Shown: positions 1 through 10,269 of the stretch, in pieces | Position numbering within the stretch: the stretch's first letter is position 1 | Layout: every line of letters starts with the position of its first letter | DNA from: Monosporascus cannonballus | Taxonomy: Eukaryota; Ascomycota; Sordariomycetes; Xylariales | Reading direction: 5' to 3' | DNA length: 64,000 nt | NCBI GenBank assembly: GCA_004154925.1 | Contig: QJNS01000004.1 | Coordinates: 620,001 to 684,000 of the forward strand | The notes under the pieces: model-generated | What the model was told of the DNA's origin: nothing | The model's input: the letters and a program-made list of their open reading frames with translations, nothing else | The model's database searches: none | Translations under genes and position numbers: made by a program

Positions 1-1628
1 GATACCAGGCCCATAGGGAATGAGAGGGCCGTCTTAGCTCAACACCTGACTTGCGGGCGGTGGATTATCTACATAGAATCTAAAGCATGGTGTGGAAGCC
101 CGTTGACCGTTTTGTGACCCCATATCTACTACTACATACATCCATCCATATCCAGTAGTAACGTTAGCAATCCTGCAGTACATATAGGAAGGGGAACTTG
201 TGAACCTACCTAAGATGTATTGTGGATAACGCAGTAGCCTACAGCTTTAGATTAGATACGTAGCTACCTACCTAGGTAGTTATAGCTCTACTACTGCTAA
301 TTAGCCTCTAAGTAGTGCCGTATATAGTTGGTCGATAGCGCGGCGACTCCGACACTCCCGCGCCGCTGTTCAGGAATATTAGTATTATACAGAGATGCCC
401 AGGTAGGTTGGTGCGCACACGTATGCATGCACTCATAAGCACCTAAGGTAGCTTAAAGAAAGAGCATTACATCGAATATCATCAACCATGTGGGTGCGCA
501 TAGCCGTTACGATAGGCTGATATATACAACTTGAACATATATGAAAAAGACATCTACCTAAGCAGGAGGATTCTAGAGCGACTGGTACCGGTTCCGCACA
601 TTAAGAGGTGCCCATCAAGATAAAACAAGCGTAAGAGCACAGCCATAAATCTTGGAGGGTCCAAAACTAGGGATACCTTGTAGGCACTTTTTTATTAACG
701 GCCTCTTATTATTAATAATTAATTCCCAACATCTATCGCCGTGATAAATTTCACTAATTTGGCCGGTTTTAGGAGAGGTCGGAGGCTATCTCCTGCCAAC
801 GTGCTTTTTGTACTTAATGGAACCCGACAAGACGTATGAGATATCGATACGTAAACAGAACACCCGGAGCAGCAAATTATTGTTAGCTGATGAGGTCACA
901 ATCAAATATATTCTCCTTCCAAGGTTGTGCCTAAGGTACAACTGACCGTGATACTGCCTTGTCCCAGGTTGGATCATTCGGCAGCCCGAAGTACATGAGA
1001 GGACAAGGCTACCTAAGATATCCACCATAGATACGCGAACAGCAGGTTAGCCATATACTAACCATAGAGTGTCCACCGAGAGCATTATCAGTGGAATGTT
1101 CGTCGCGCTATGCAAGGGTTCAAGATTTTCAAATTTCACCTTGTTGCCGGTTATCAAATATCAACCGCATATACAAAAGAGGGGATTTGATATTGAATAC
1201 AACGGCAATAGCAACGGCAAAAAAGAAAATCATACTGCTGGTGTTAATTCTGAGTGCATTACTGTTGCTGGCGTACATACCTAGGTAGCTTTGCTGTCGT
1301 CATTAGATTATTAGTCTCAGCAGCACGTTAAAAGAGAAACAGGAGAAGTGATGATAGAACCACAGTATCCATCGGACGATTTTGAAATCCTCCGCTCTCT
1401 CTTTAGCTTCATCCTCTAGGTGCTTGGTGATCACAAGAGGTAGTTGCGCGATGTTGTGGACACTTAAAAACGCCCGAACCTCGACACGGTTCCAACTGAG
1501 TTCCTATCCCCAGGTGAAGTGTTCCTGGTGGGATGGGTTGATATTGTGTTCGCCTACCAAGTACGTAAATCCACCCAGATACACACTTTCGCGCGTTGGG
1601 TCAAGCGTCTTGGATATTCAACAACCAT

Positions 1629-1688
1629 GTCGTCGCTGATCGCACCACGTCGTCGCTGATCGCACCACGTCGTCGCTGATCGCACCAT
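1629..1688. repeat. Tandem repeat, 3 copies of a 20-bp unit
   Basis: The unit GTCGTCGCTGATCGCACCAC occurs three times head to tail at 1629-1648, 1649-1668 and 1669-1688. The last copy ends in T instead of C. It is GC-rich compared with its surroundings and does not lie in a gene that I can recognise. Confidence 0.95.
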
Positions 1689-2077
1689 GTCGCCGACTGC
1701 TTGCTCACCGTCTCTGTCTCCCCCTCTCTCTTGCCGAGCAAAAAATTCACCCACCCAGGGCCGTTGCTGGCCACGGAACGCCCCCTGCACGAATCCCTGT
1801 TTCGGCCTCGCCCTTATGAAAGCCGTTTCGCACGGGAAACCACGTGCCATTCGCGTTTTCTCGTCATTATGTATGGTGTACCGTGGATCAAATTATGCGA
1901 ATCCCGGATGAGCCGGCCCCAGATTGGCCCCCCCGGGCTATATCAGCTGATCGGAAAGCCCAACAATTGCCCTGCATACGCGCGCCTGGCTGAGGAGGAG
2001 CTGATAGCCCTACAAGCGACTAATCGTGCGCTAAACATGCATTCTGCACTGCCAGGACGAAGGAGCTAAACCAAGCC

Positions 2078-2142
2078 TGGGGAATCGAACATGGGTCCAG
2101 TCCCCAGAGCACCTGCCTATTCAATCCCTTAGCTATTCGACT
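2078..2142 (-). other. tRNA-like / Pol III promoter-like sequence
   Basis: On the minus strand a B-box-like TGTTCGATTCC (2081-2091) lies about 30-40 nt downstream of an A-box-like TAGCTAAGGGA (about 2126-2136). A 7-bp stem (CTGGGGA with TCCCCAG) surrounds an oversized loop. I could not fold a complete cloverleaf, so this is more likely a tRNA pseudogene or the head of a tRNA-derived SINE than a working tRNA. Confidence 0.3.
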
Positions 2143-4143
2143 CCGTACCGAAGCCTCAACATGAAACGAACAGGGGGTTCTATCTCGGTGCCGAAAGAAC
2201 CCTAGCAGAACAAGCCCCTGCTGGGCCCAGAAAGCATGACTAATAATAGGCGAGCCTATTATACCGAATTATACGATGCATCAACTGGCGACGAGACAGA
2301 CGTGCTGTACGTACGTCCCCTTCGATCTCCATAGCCATGTTTGTCTCTTCGACCTGACTCTTCTGAATGAAGGGCAAGTTCATCACTGCAAATTATCTAT
2401 CGAGTAGCTCGTCTCTCATTGGTTCTAAGGTTGCACTGCAGTGCCTGCGTAGAAACTCACACATAGGCACTACATATAGTCATAGCGTCTACCGGAAGTT
2501 CAGGTACAAGGAGCGCGTAACAGAAGCTGCATGAAATTCCCCATGGGCGTTCTCCACGGCCGTTTTGTCCCAGAAATGCACATAAGACGTCAAACGCAAA
2601 GCGCCATCGGCAAAGTTTGTACCGAAAATGGTGCTACCGCCCGCGCCGCTTAAGGCTGAGGCTCCGCAGGCTAATGCGCTTGCTTAATGAGGTGAAGAGA
2701 CGAGCGAGAATCGAGAATCGACCGACATTCTGAGTGGTCTTGTTAATTTGTCTGCCTACTACTGCCACCGCCATCTTGCGTTTAGCGAGGTTAGCCATCA
2801 TGAGGAGCCATTAAGCGTGTTGTCAACCACTTTCGATCCCGCCAGATACGCTAGGCCAAGGGCCATTTCTTGTCTAGTAACTATATACCTACGAGAGAGG
2901 GGTCGTCTTGTGATATACCAAGTACTGGTAACTATAAGCAGATACACGGATAGTCCTTTCGACGCCGTTATGATTGCAGCTGGACCATAATGGAGAGATG
3001 AAGAGGCACATATCCGTAGCGAGAACTCCCAGTAGTAATTTTTGTGTCAGTAAGCTCCACCGTCCTACTTGATTCCCTTACAGGCTAGTATGCGAACTCC
3101 CATAAAATTTGTATGGAAATCTACTGTTTCCATCTGTAATTCGTATTACCACAACACGTCTACAGCATTCCATCAACTTATTAAGAGCTGTATTTGCTTC
3201 AAATCAAGACCTTTTCGTGATTTCTAGTATGGATACTAGAAGCCTAGCTTCGATATATCAGAACCAACGCCTTCGCAAAAGGTCGCCGTCAATTAAAGCT
3301 GCCGAACGCCCTTAATAGAGGGGATAAGATGGAGAGCTGCGTTGAGAGCAATGGGAACCAGGAAAAGGGATCGATGAAGGCATTCTTGCAAAAAAAGTGT
3401 ATGGGAATATACATACTAGCTGCTTAGAGAATCTTCGAGGGGCCGTGGAGGTAGCTAACCAAAAAAAATACCCTAAGGAGTTGTTCTTAGATTGGGCACG
3501 TACTGTTGCGCCTTGCGAAGAAGGTGTTTAACAAACCCGGTAACTATCCACCAATACCAACTTAGATCAAACTTGTCCGCATATAACAATTGCTATAAAA
3601 TAATGAATAATTAAACGGTTCATAGTTTCTTCGGGGCCGTAGCTACCTTTAAAGTAGCAGAGGTAGGTAGTATTCTTCCAGGTAGTGTAGTAGCGTATTA
3701 TATCCACTTACGCGTGGGTAGTATTCCATTCCTTGAAGCCGAATGTCGAATATCAAGTGGCCCAGCTGGTTACCCCTCCATCTACCTGCCGTGCGGCGAT
3801 GCCGGATAAGGTGCGGACCATGTCGATCTTTACCCCACCACCATCGTCACCTCGCGACTCAAAGTACCTGCGCTTATTAGATAAGCCTCATCGACTTTGG
3901 AAAATGTGATGAGCGACCAACAGACGAGAGAGCACCAGACCAGACAGACCAACAAGACAAAGAACTGTCCAAACTTGGTACCGAGCCTCGATTAGTAAGC
4001 CATATCACGCTACGACGTGGTTGACGGAGGCATTACGCATTGCATTACCACGGACGAAGCAACGGTTAACGAAACTCTTCGCTTTGTTGTTCCAACAACG
4101 TCTTCAAATCCATCCCCACATTGCACATCACATCCTCGAAACA

Positions 4144-5207
4144 ATGACCACCCTCGTCGAGACCATCCCGCTAGAGCATGTGCCCGCGACGCACTCCGCC
4201 CACGTCGCCGTGTTTAGAGGCGTCGCCAATTCAGAGTTCCTGCAGCAGCAACTTCTTGGCCGGAATCCAGATTTCGAGTACGCTTTTATCGACGCCAGCT
4301 CTGTAGGTGCTTATCAATTTCATCCACGTAGACAAGTGTCATGTAACTGACACGACGCAGGTCATTTCCCGGTTGCAGGTCCTATCGGCCGTGTATAAGG
4401 CAATTACGATGCAGTTGGGGGGCAGTATGAAAACTCCAAATATTCACTCCGAGATCGTCTGTTCGCTAAGCCCCACAAATAACGTGAGTACTGGAATATT
4501 TTGCCAAGTTCTAGGGCTAGGACCCCCTGCCGAGGATTATACTTTGATAGACAACAAGGTTGCGATGGGCCTACCTTGTTTGTCTCGTCCATTTTAACTC
4601 TACGCTTGAGAGCCCGCTTCTCTCCCTTCTCCGGCTCCCGTCCGGAGCGTAAAGGAATACATACAACTACATGCAACACTGCCCATGTAAAACCCCCTTT
4701 ACCTGGTACGCGAGGGGGATGTGACAAAGTATCGGCCAGGGGCTTGTTTCGCGTGTTCCCTCGCTTACCGCTCATCTCCGCCCTTATCTCCGCCCGATCG
4801 AAAACCCCCTCCATCCCCTCTGTTCCCGCAAACCCATGATCCGTATGCTCACAAGCCATCGTGGCCTGTACTTGTAGATCGCAGAGGCCTACCGGCGATA
4901 CGGCATAACGCCAAGCAGCAGGGACATCATCATCGTAAAGGTCCTGATAGCCGCAGACGCGATATCAGCCGGGGATCGAGACCGGCCGGGCGCGCAGGAC
5001 GTGGAGGCCCACCTCCGGGAGCACGTTGAGGGCACGGGTGTCCCGTTCAGCGACGAGGTCCTCTCCGGGACTACCGACTGGGCCAAGGTGCGCAAGTACT
5101 ACAAGTTGAACGGCATCGGGTGGTTGGACGGCATCAAGGACGAGCCACTCAAAAGGCGGGAGATGGAGATGCTGGTGCTGGGGAGCATGGCGTTAAGGGG
5201 CGTGTAA
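4144..5207 (+). CDS. CGI121: EKC/KEOPS complex subunit CGI121
   Basis: Three exons (4144-4302, 4361-4483, 4878-5207) join in frame to a 203-residue protein, the usual size for fungal Cgi121. The splice sites are GTAGGT..GCAG, with a branch-like GTAACTGAC, and GTGAGT..GTAG. The N-terminal part has the family segment DFEYAFIDASS; exon 2 has TPNIHSEIVCSLSPTNN, running straight into IAEAYRRYGI in exon 3; the C-terminal helix carries KRREMEMLVLGSMAL. Cgi121 binds the kinase Bud32 and helps recruit tRNA in the KEOPS complex, which makes the t6A modification next to the anticodon of ANN-decoding tRNAs, and it also affects telomeres. Intron 2 is unusually long (394 nt). The start is the only ATG in frame before the family N-terminus. 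The assignment is from family knowledge and is firm. Confidence 0.9.
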
Positions 5208-6004
5208 CCAAAACATGAAAACCGGACTGCGGACCAGCAGAACACGAACGACGCATGAATAACTAGAAGGTGATATGACCTTCCGTTATGTTCGCGGCAA
5301 TATCTGAATTTAGGAGACGCATGTCACTTTCTGGATGATCCGACAAGTTAATAAGAGGTCCAAAGCACATTTCAAGGGTCGTAAATCCGAAACTCTACAC
5401 AATTGGAGAAATTAAGCCAGCGAGCAAGAAAGAAGGAGGTGATAATGTAGTTTCAAAAACACTCAAGTGCTCAGGGGGCCGGGCGATTTCCAAATATATC
5501 ACTCAAAGGCCCAGGGATACGAAGACGTTGCTCTGTAATCACCGCTGAAGCTGGTAGCTCTGATCAATTGACCGTCTTAATATGCATCGTTGGCTAAGCA
5601 ACTGTATTACACAGCCTTCCTTGATTATAATGACAAATTAACTAGTCGCTGGCATGGTGGCATGGCGGCATAGTGAGGAATATCATAAATAGAACTCAGT
5701 TCTTACGCATCCGTTCTACCAGTGGGGGATGTACTTCCCAATTCATCATGATATGATTTAAACGTAATGCATCATTGACCGACGGTAATCATAACAGCCG
5801 TTCGAAAGTGTGTATCACTAACTCAGAGAAACGAGTCCCGCACAGTCCGGAGGACGGGATACTCTACCCTCTTCCAAAACAAAGTTGACTCTGCATGCCT
5901 GTCCGTCCGTCCGTCCGTCCATCCGGCTGTTGGCTCAAGTCAAACTATCCCATAACACCTAATACGCCAAAGCCTGACGTAACTTAGTCCTGGGCTCCCC
6001 TATC
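5208..6004. other. Intergenic, convergent 3' ends
   Basis: This lies between the plus-strand CGI121 gene and the minus-strand proline dehydrogenase gene, so it should hold both 3' UTRs. I see no gene. A (GTCC)5 microsatellite sits at 5901-5920. Confidence 0.6.
5901..5920. repeat. (GTCC)5 microsatellite
   Basis: Five perfect tetranucleotide units are followed by one imperfect unit (ATCC). Confidence 0.95.
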
Positions 6005-7684
6005 CTACGCCGCGGGCCCAAATCCAAACGCCCCCTTGACCCTCCTCTTAAGCTCCTCCCACATGGCGTCGCGGGCGGCCTTGGTCCTCGAGATGGCGTC
6101 CTTGTTCTCCTGCGCGCGCCGCAGAAGGTACGCCATGCACTCCTTGGTCGACCCCCAGACCACGTACTTGTACGCCCTGGTGGCGACGGGGGCCTTACTC
6201 TTGCCCCCGTCCTCGCCCTTCTTGGCATCTTCCGTGGTCGTGCCCTGCTTCTGGACACCGGCCTCGGCCCGCAGGGCCCGGTTCGCCGCCAGCAGGTCGC
6301 AGCTCACGTCGTCCGCCATGCCCATGAGCTGGGCGATGGCGAGCTCCGTGTCGGCAGACTCGTCGCCGGCGCGGATGGCGTGAGCCTTGCGCACCGACTC
6401 GAGGTTGTGCGTGCCGAGGAGGATGCTGACGAGCGGAAACTCCGGCTGCTGCTGTTGTTGTTGTTGTTGTTGGTTCGCCGTCGACGTGTTGGCACTACTG
6501 GGGCGCAGCACGGGGCCCCAACGCCGGCGGATCAGGCTGCTGGAGACGCCGTCGTACGCAGCGTCCGTGTCTTCCTTGGTATCATGGATGATGTGCCGGG
6601 GGTCGCTGCCGATGTAGGCGCCGCGCACGAGCTTGACGCCGAGCGTGAAGCCCTCGCGGGCCGCGGTCTCGAGGTGGGCCGCGAGCGTGGTGGGCGTCGA
6701 CTTGAGGTACGCCTGGTAGGTGCCGTAGATGAGCGCATGTCCGGGGCGGGTGTTGTACTTTTTCATGTAGAGCATGGTCCAGTCGTCGATGCCGGCCTGG
6801 ACGGCGGTCTGCTCTGCATCGATGAGCAGCGGGACGTCCTTCTCGCACGCCAGGGCGCAGATCTCGTCGATGGCGGCGGCGAGGCGCGGCGGCGGCGGCA
6901 GGCGGTTTTTGAGCGCCCACAGCGCCTGCCGTCCGGCGCCCGTGAACTTGACCGACACGAAGTCACCGGGCTGCGCGATCCCCAGCGTCTCGAGGTTGCC
7001 CGCCTTCCAGGGCTCGATCTCGTTGCGGAAGCACTCCTCCGCCACCTCGCCCTCGTCGCAGGCGCTGAGGGCTCGCTGCTGCGCCTCTGTCAGGACCACC
7101 TCTCGCGCGTATCCCATAAGGACGCCGTCGAAGCCGATATTCTTGAGGGCAGACACGGTGCGCCGCACCTCCGCGGCGTCCTCGCCAGCGCAGAACTGCG
7201 AGTAGAAGGTCTTCTTGAGGAAATACCGGAGGAGGGGGTTGCAATCAGGATTCAGGACGGCGGAGTCGGAGTGAGCCATTATGGACATGATCTTTAGAGA
7301 GGGCGGCAGGAGGATCGGGGACGAAGAGATCGCAGAGGAGAAGAGGGTGCGTAGGATAGTGGGGAGGGGAAGCACCGAGAGCGATGACCTCTTGAGGGCC
7401 ACAGCTTGGGACGGTTCTCTGGGCGTTGCTGCTGTAACCGGTGCCGATGTAGGTACCACCGCTGAAGTTTGCGAAGCGGCTACGATATAATGAGAATCCG
7501 CAGCGGGCCTGTTCTGCGTGGTGGAGGAATGGATGGTCCGTCGCCGCCTTGGCCTTGATGCTGCTGTACCGAAATCTGTGACATTGCGGGCTGCGACTAG
7601 GACGATGCCGCCCGACTGGCTCCTGACCGCATTGAAACAAAGAGGCAGGAACAATGTCCTGCCCGGGCTTGGGACTTGGAGCAT
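6005..7684 (-). CDS. PUT1: Proline dehydrogenase, mitochondrial
   Basis: Single-exon 559-residue flavoenzyme that oxidises L-proline to pyrroline-5-carboxylate and feeds electrons to the respiratory chain. The N-terminal ~65 residues are basic and Ser/Ala-rich, ending in RPRRRRTIHSST, as expected for a mitochondrial presequence. The family start NPLLRYFLKKTFYSQFCAGE follows at about residue 145. PRODH barrel motifs are visible: PLLIDAEQT, MKKYNTRPGHALIYGTYQAY, KLVRGAYIGSDPR, and the C-terminal proline/FAD-binding AYLLRRAQEN. A nine-residue glutamine run (codons at 6446-6472) and a Ser/Thr/Asn-rich linker interrupt the barrel between the KLVRGAY segment and PEFPLVSILLGTHN. This low-complexity insert is common in fungal PRODH but probably varies between strains. 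An internal Met (MSIMAHSD) could start a shorter form, but it would lose the presequence. Confidence 0.92.
   Translation of the reverse strand: MLQVPSPGRTLFLPLCFNAVRSQSGGIVLVAARNVTDFGTAASRPRRRRTIHSSTTQNRPAADSHYIVAASQTSAVVPTSAPVTAATPREPSQAVALKRSSLSVLPLPTILRTLFSSAISSSPILLPPSLKIMSIMAHSDSAVLNPDCNPLLRYFLKKTFYSQFCAGEDAAEVRRTVSALKNIGFDGVLMGYAREVVLTEAQQRALSACDEGEVAEECFRNEIEPWKAGNLETLGIAQPGDFVSVKFTGAGRQALWALKNRLPPPPRLAAAIDEICALACEKDVPLLIDAEQTAVQAGIDDWTMLYMKKYNTRPGHALIYGTYQAYLKSTPTTLAAHLETAAREGFTLGVKLVRGAYIGSDPRHIIHDTKEDTDAAYDGVSSSLIRRRWGPVLRPSSANTSTANQQQQQQQQQPEFPLVSILLGTHNLESVRKAHAIRAGDESADTELAIAQLMGMADDVSCDLLAANRALRAEAGVQKQGTTTEDAKKGEDGGKSKAPVATRAYKYVVWGSTKECMAYLLRRAQENKDAISRTKAARDAMWEELKRRVKGAFGFGPAA
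6446..6472 (-). repeat. CAA/CAG trinucleotide run (poly-Gln)
   Basis: Six CAA and three CAG codons in a row (read on the minus strand) encode nine glutamines inside the proline dehydrogenase gene. Confidence 0.95.
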
Positions 7685-8992
7685 TTGTCCGGACCAGCGC
7701 CACCACCTTCCCGATACCTGCGCGATGGCGTTGTGCGCGTTCGCCGAGAGAAGTTAACAGCAGGTGAACAGCACGTGGTATCAGCGGAACGGTATCTGTT
7801 CCGCACGAGAAGGTAAGTAGTCAAAAGTGATATACGGCAGAAGACGTGTAAACTTTGTACGAACCGTTTCGAGTTAAAGAAGTAGGAAGTGATATACACA
7901 TAGGATGGAGGGTTTTTACTCTACTTATCTCCATTGTCATGGTCGGCCTGGGTCCTTTCGTCCCCGCCATCCATCTCCGATGGTCGCAGTCGGCCTCCGG
8001 TAGAGCCATAGACGATGAGCTGCAATCTGGACGAGCATCCACTATTTGCCCCCCGAAACATTCCAATCACGATTCTACGCATTTCTTGGATGGAGATAAT
8101 GGTACTGTTCTTATCAAGGCAGTATCACGTGAACCATGCCCAATGCCGCGTGTAGCCGTCGTGTGGGCCGTGGGAGAGCAAAGCAATTGACCAATAGCAG
8201 GTTGTCCCCGTCGATTACCAGACGGGGCGAGTTGAATGGGGTCCGCGGCAGCTCATTCTAGCGCATGGCGATGACACTAATAAAGTTCCCCCCAGGCCAA
8301 TTCGGTTGTGGCTCTATGGGCAATCTTCGCTTGGCGTCGCTTTAGGTTTGCTCAAGCCCCTTCGAATTATTAGTAGTCTGGTTTCAGTCGGTCTACTCGT
8401 GGGGCAACAGAATTACCGAGTCAGATGATTTCATCCTTGAGCCGCATCTTTTTGCTGTCACTAGTCCAGGAAAGAGACTACCGAAAGTATCAGTATGTTT
8501 GTGGGGAGCGGTCTAATTCGGCCTTAGTACTCTATAGTAGTTGTGGACATTCCACCCGCCGGATTTTATAGGTGCTTGGGCAGGTCGAGGCGGAGGAGGC
8601 ACTCTGATGATAGCTGTCTCTTTAGAAAGAAGACGCCTAATAACGTAATAACATCGTCTGTCATCTCGGCAGTCGATTTTCGGGGTGCGTTTAGGGTCCG
8701 TACCCGATCCGTTCGGCCAGAAGGGAAGGATATTTGCATCGGGTGCGACCGGGGAAGACCGGTCGCCCCGGAGGTGCGCTCCATCACGAATGGAGGCAGA
8801 TTGGATAATCCGGGGATTGATAAGTCCTGCAGCGCTCCATTCAACGATGGGCAGTCCGGTGCTCTATGCGGAGCGACGTATGTCTCAGCAGAGGTATGAG
8901 TGGCCGCAAGTTGCAGCAGCGGATCGCCTATGAACATGGGGGATAGGCCAGGCAACCTTTTGACAGACCCTATGCAGCAAAGCAATCAATAG
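7685..8992. other. Intergenic, no recognised gene
   Basis: This is the upstream region of the proline dehydrogenase gene and of the amidase-like fragment at 8993. Open frames of up to about 140 codons occur on both strands around 8540-8990, overlap each other and match no family that I know. GC content is ordinary, without RIP signs. Confidence 0.5.
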
Positions 8993-9289
8993 TTGCTGCT
9001 GAATCGAGAACTCATATGCCCGATAATGCCGTTTGGACCATTAGCACCCGAAGGTGGCTGGCTCCCCAGGGATGTACGATCATACAGCCCGGTCGTCATC
9101 GACTTGCGAAGCTTTGCCAATATTACGGCGAATGAAGTCGACGTATCCGACTGGTCGGCCTTTCGCGAGGGATATGATATCCTGAATTCCACCATACACG
9201 AGGCCGAATTTCAGGCCCTTCCTTGCGGTCCTAGCAGTCTCGGCCGCCGAGAAACGATCTGGAATGCGGGATTAGCATCTGGGTCCTAG
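8993..9289 (+). pseudogene. Possible amidase-like C-terminal fragment
   Basis: A 98-codon frame begins with LICPIMPFGPLAPEGGW and continues through YSPVVIDL, GYDILNSTIHE and LGRRETIW. The order and spacing recall the C-terminal third of fungal amidase-signature proteins (an LICPVxPxP motif, a hydrophobic LDxP stretch, then a glycine-rich GVQ..GRR element). There is an in-frame TAG just upstream, and I find no catalytic Ser-cisSer-Lys core nearby. It could be a gene relic or chance. It ends tail to tail with, and overlaps by 4 nt, the minus-strand gene at 9286. Confidence 0.25.
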
Positions 9290-9816
9290 TCTGCTATGAA
9301 GAACGATGCCCCCCGCAGGAGGCGCACAGATGGCAGGACGGCAGAACGGGTAGAGGGAATGGCAAATCGGCAGGTAACCGTACTCAAAAGACTAAATCCG
9401 CCCGCAACTGCTAAAGCGGCGGCAGTGGTGTTAAACATGTCCCTGGTGCCCCGATAGACATCAAAGAGGTTCTCTGCACAGAACATAGCCGTGCTAAGGA
9501 CGGCCAGCTTTGCACCGACCTTAACACCCTCCTTGACGCCACCGAACGCAAGGTGATAGTTCTTGCTCTTGTGGTAGAGGTACCACCCGGTTGTGGTCGT
9601 AGGAAGCCGATGAGCATGCTCCGCCCTGAAGCGCAATCCCGCCATCTTACTTCCGTATGAAAGTCCTAAGGTCATTCCCACACCGAAGGCTGTCAGCGCC
9701 GCAGCTGGTATACGGACTAGGGGTGGTATTGAGAGTCGGGACTCCTTCCACAGCTGTTCGTATTCTTCTCGCGAAGAAGCCCACTCGGCACGAGCTCTGG
9801 ACTCCGGCTTTACCAT
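9286..9816 (-). CDS. Tim17/22/23-like mitochondrial membrane protein
   Basis: A 176-residue protein without a cleavable presequence. It begins with a charged helix (SREEYEQLWKESR), followed by three or four hydrophobic glycine-spaced segments: LVRIPAAALTAFGVGMTLGL (about residues 33-52), FGGVKEGVKVGAKLAVLSTA (about 90-110) and NTTAAALAVAGGFSL (about 128-144). The pattern, with GxxxG spacing and the phrase YRGTRDMFNTTAAALAVAGG, resembles the Tim17/22/23 superfamily and the related complex I assembly factor TIMMDC1, so an inner-membrane location is inferred. The last ~25 residues (RFAIPSTRS onward) look unlike the family, and a GTACGG donor lies just before them, so a missed 3' intron is possible. 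I cannot name the exact orthologue. Confidence 0.6.
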   Translation of the reverse strand: MVKPESRARAEWASSREEYEQLWKESRLSIPPLVRIPAAALTAFGVGMTLGLSYGSKMAGLRFRAEHAHRLPTTTTGWYLYHKSKNYHLAFGGVKEGVKVGAKLAVLSTAMFCAENLFDVYRGTRDMFNTTAAALAVAGGFSLLSTVTCRFAIPSTRSAVLPSVRLLRGASFFIAD

Positions 9817-10269
9817 TTTGCTGAGGAAAGGTCAGTCTTCGAAGTTAATAGCCAGTTTTGGTATATTTATATAGGCTGAAGGAAATCCTCTCAATCAAAA
9901 TTATGTACGCCAAATGAGGCTCATCATCATACCTACTTAGGTAGTAAAGGACTTACTCAGATTAGATGGTGAAAAAGTGGAAGTAAGGACGCTTGGACCA
10001 CTATCGGATACTGCGTACAGGCCTATCTCGCCAATGCACTCCTCTAACTTTGGAGCTGGAAACAAGATATAATTCTTCCGACGAGGACGGAAAGTGCACC
10101 TAATTAATTTACCCGGTCACATGCCTTCGCGTTTGTGAACCCCCCCAGCTCGTTCCCTATCCCGTTTCCCCGCCTCTCCATTAATAATTGGACCAGCGGC
10201 ACTATCAAAGGTAGGACGGCTTTACTCGCACGGCAGGCGAAGGGCCAGAGTCTCCAGACACAAATCAAG
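9817..10269. promoter_or_regulatory. Shared divergent promoter region
   Basis: About 450 bp separate the minus-strand Tim17-like gene from the plus-strand gene at 10270, so both promoters lie here. A CT-rich stretch occurs before the right-hand start. A TACCTACTTAGGTAG palindrome lies at about 9931-9945. No individual sites can be assigned with confidence. Confidence 0.4.

Larger units (their letters stand above)
1..4143. other. Gene-free left end of window
   Basis: I see no convincing gene here. All open frames are short, overlap on both strands and lack recognisable motifs or splice-linked continuation. The stretch contains a 3 x 20 bp tandem repeat (1629-1688), a tRNA-like Pol III promoter pair (2081-2138, minus) and several TACCTAGGTA-type palindromes (264-279, 1278-1287), described separately. 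The last few hundred bases are presumably the promoter and 5' leader of the gene starting at 4144. Confidence 0.6.

Noticed and set aside
1629..1688. CRISPR-like direct repeats
   Set aside because: The copies are contiguous without spacers, and the DNA is eukaryotic; it is an ordinary tandem repeat.
4404..4859. 151-codon minus-strand frame across CGI121 exon 2 and intron 2
   Set aside because: No motifs; explained by the sense gene and a GC-rich intron.
6380..7297. 305-codon open frame antisense to proline dehydrogenase
   Set aside because: Arg/Gly/Leu-rich shadow of a GC-rich coding sequence; the opposite strand has clear PRODH motifs.
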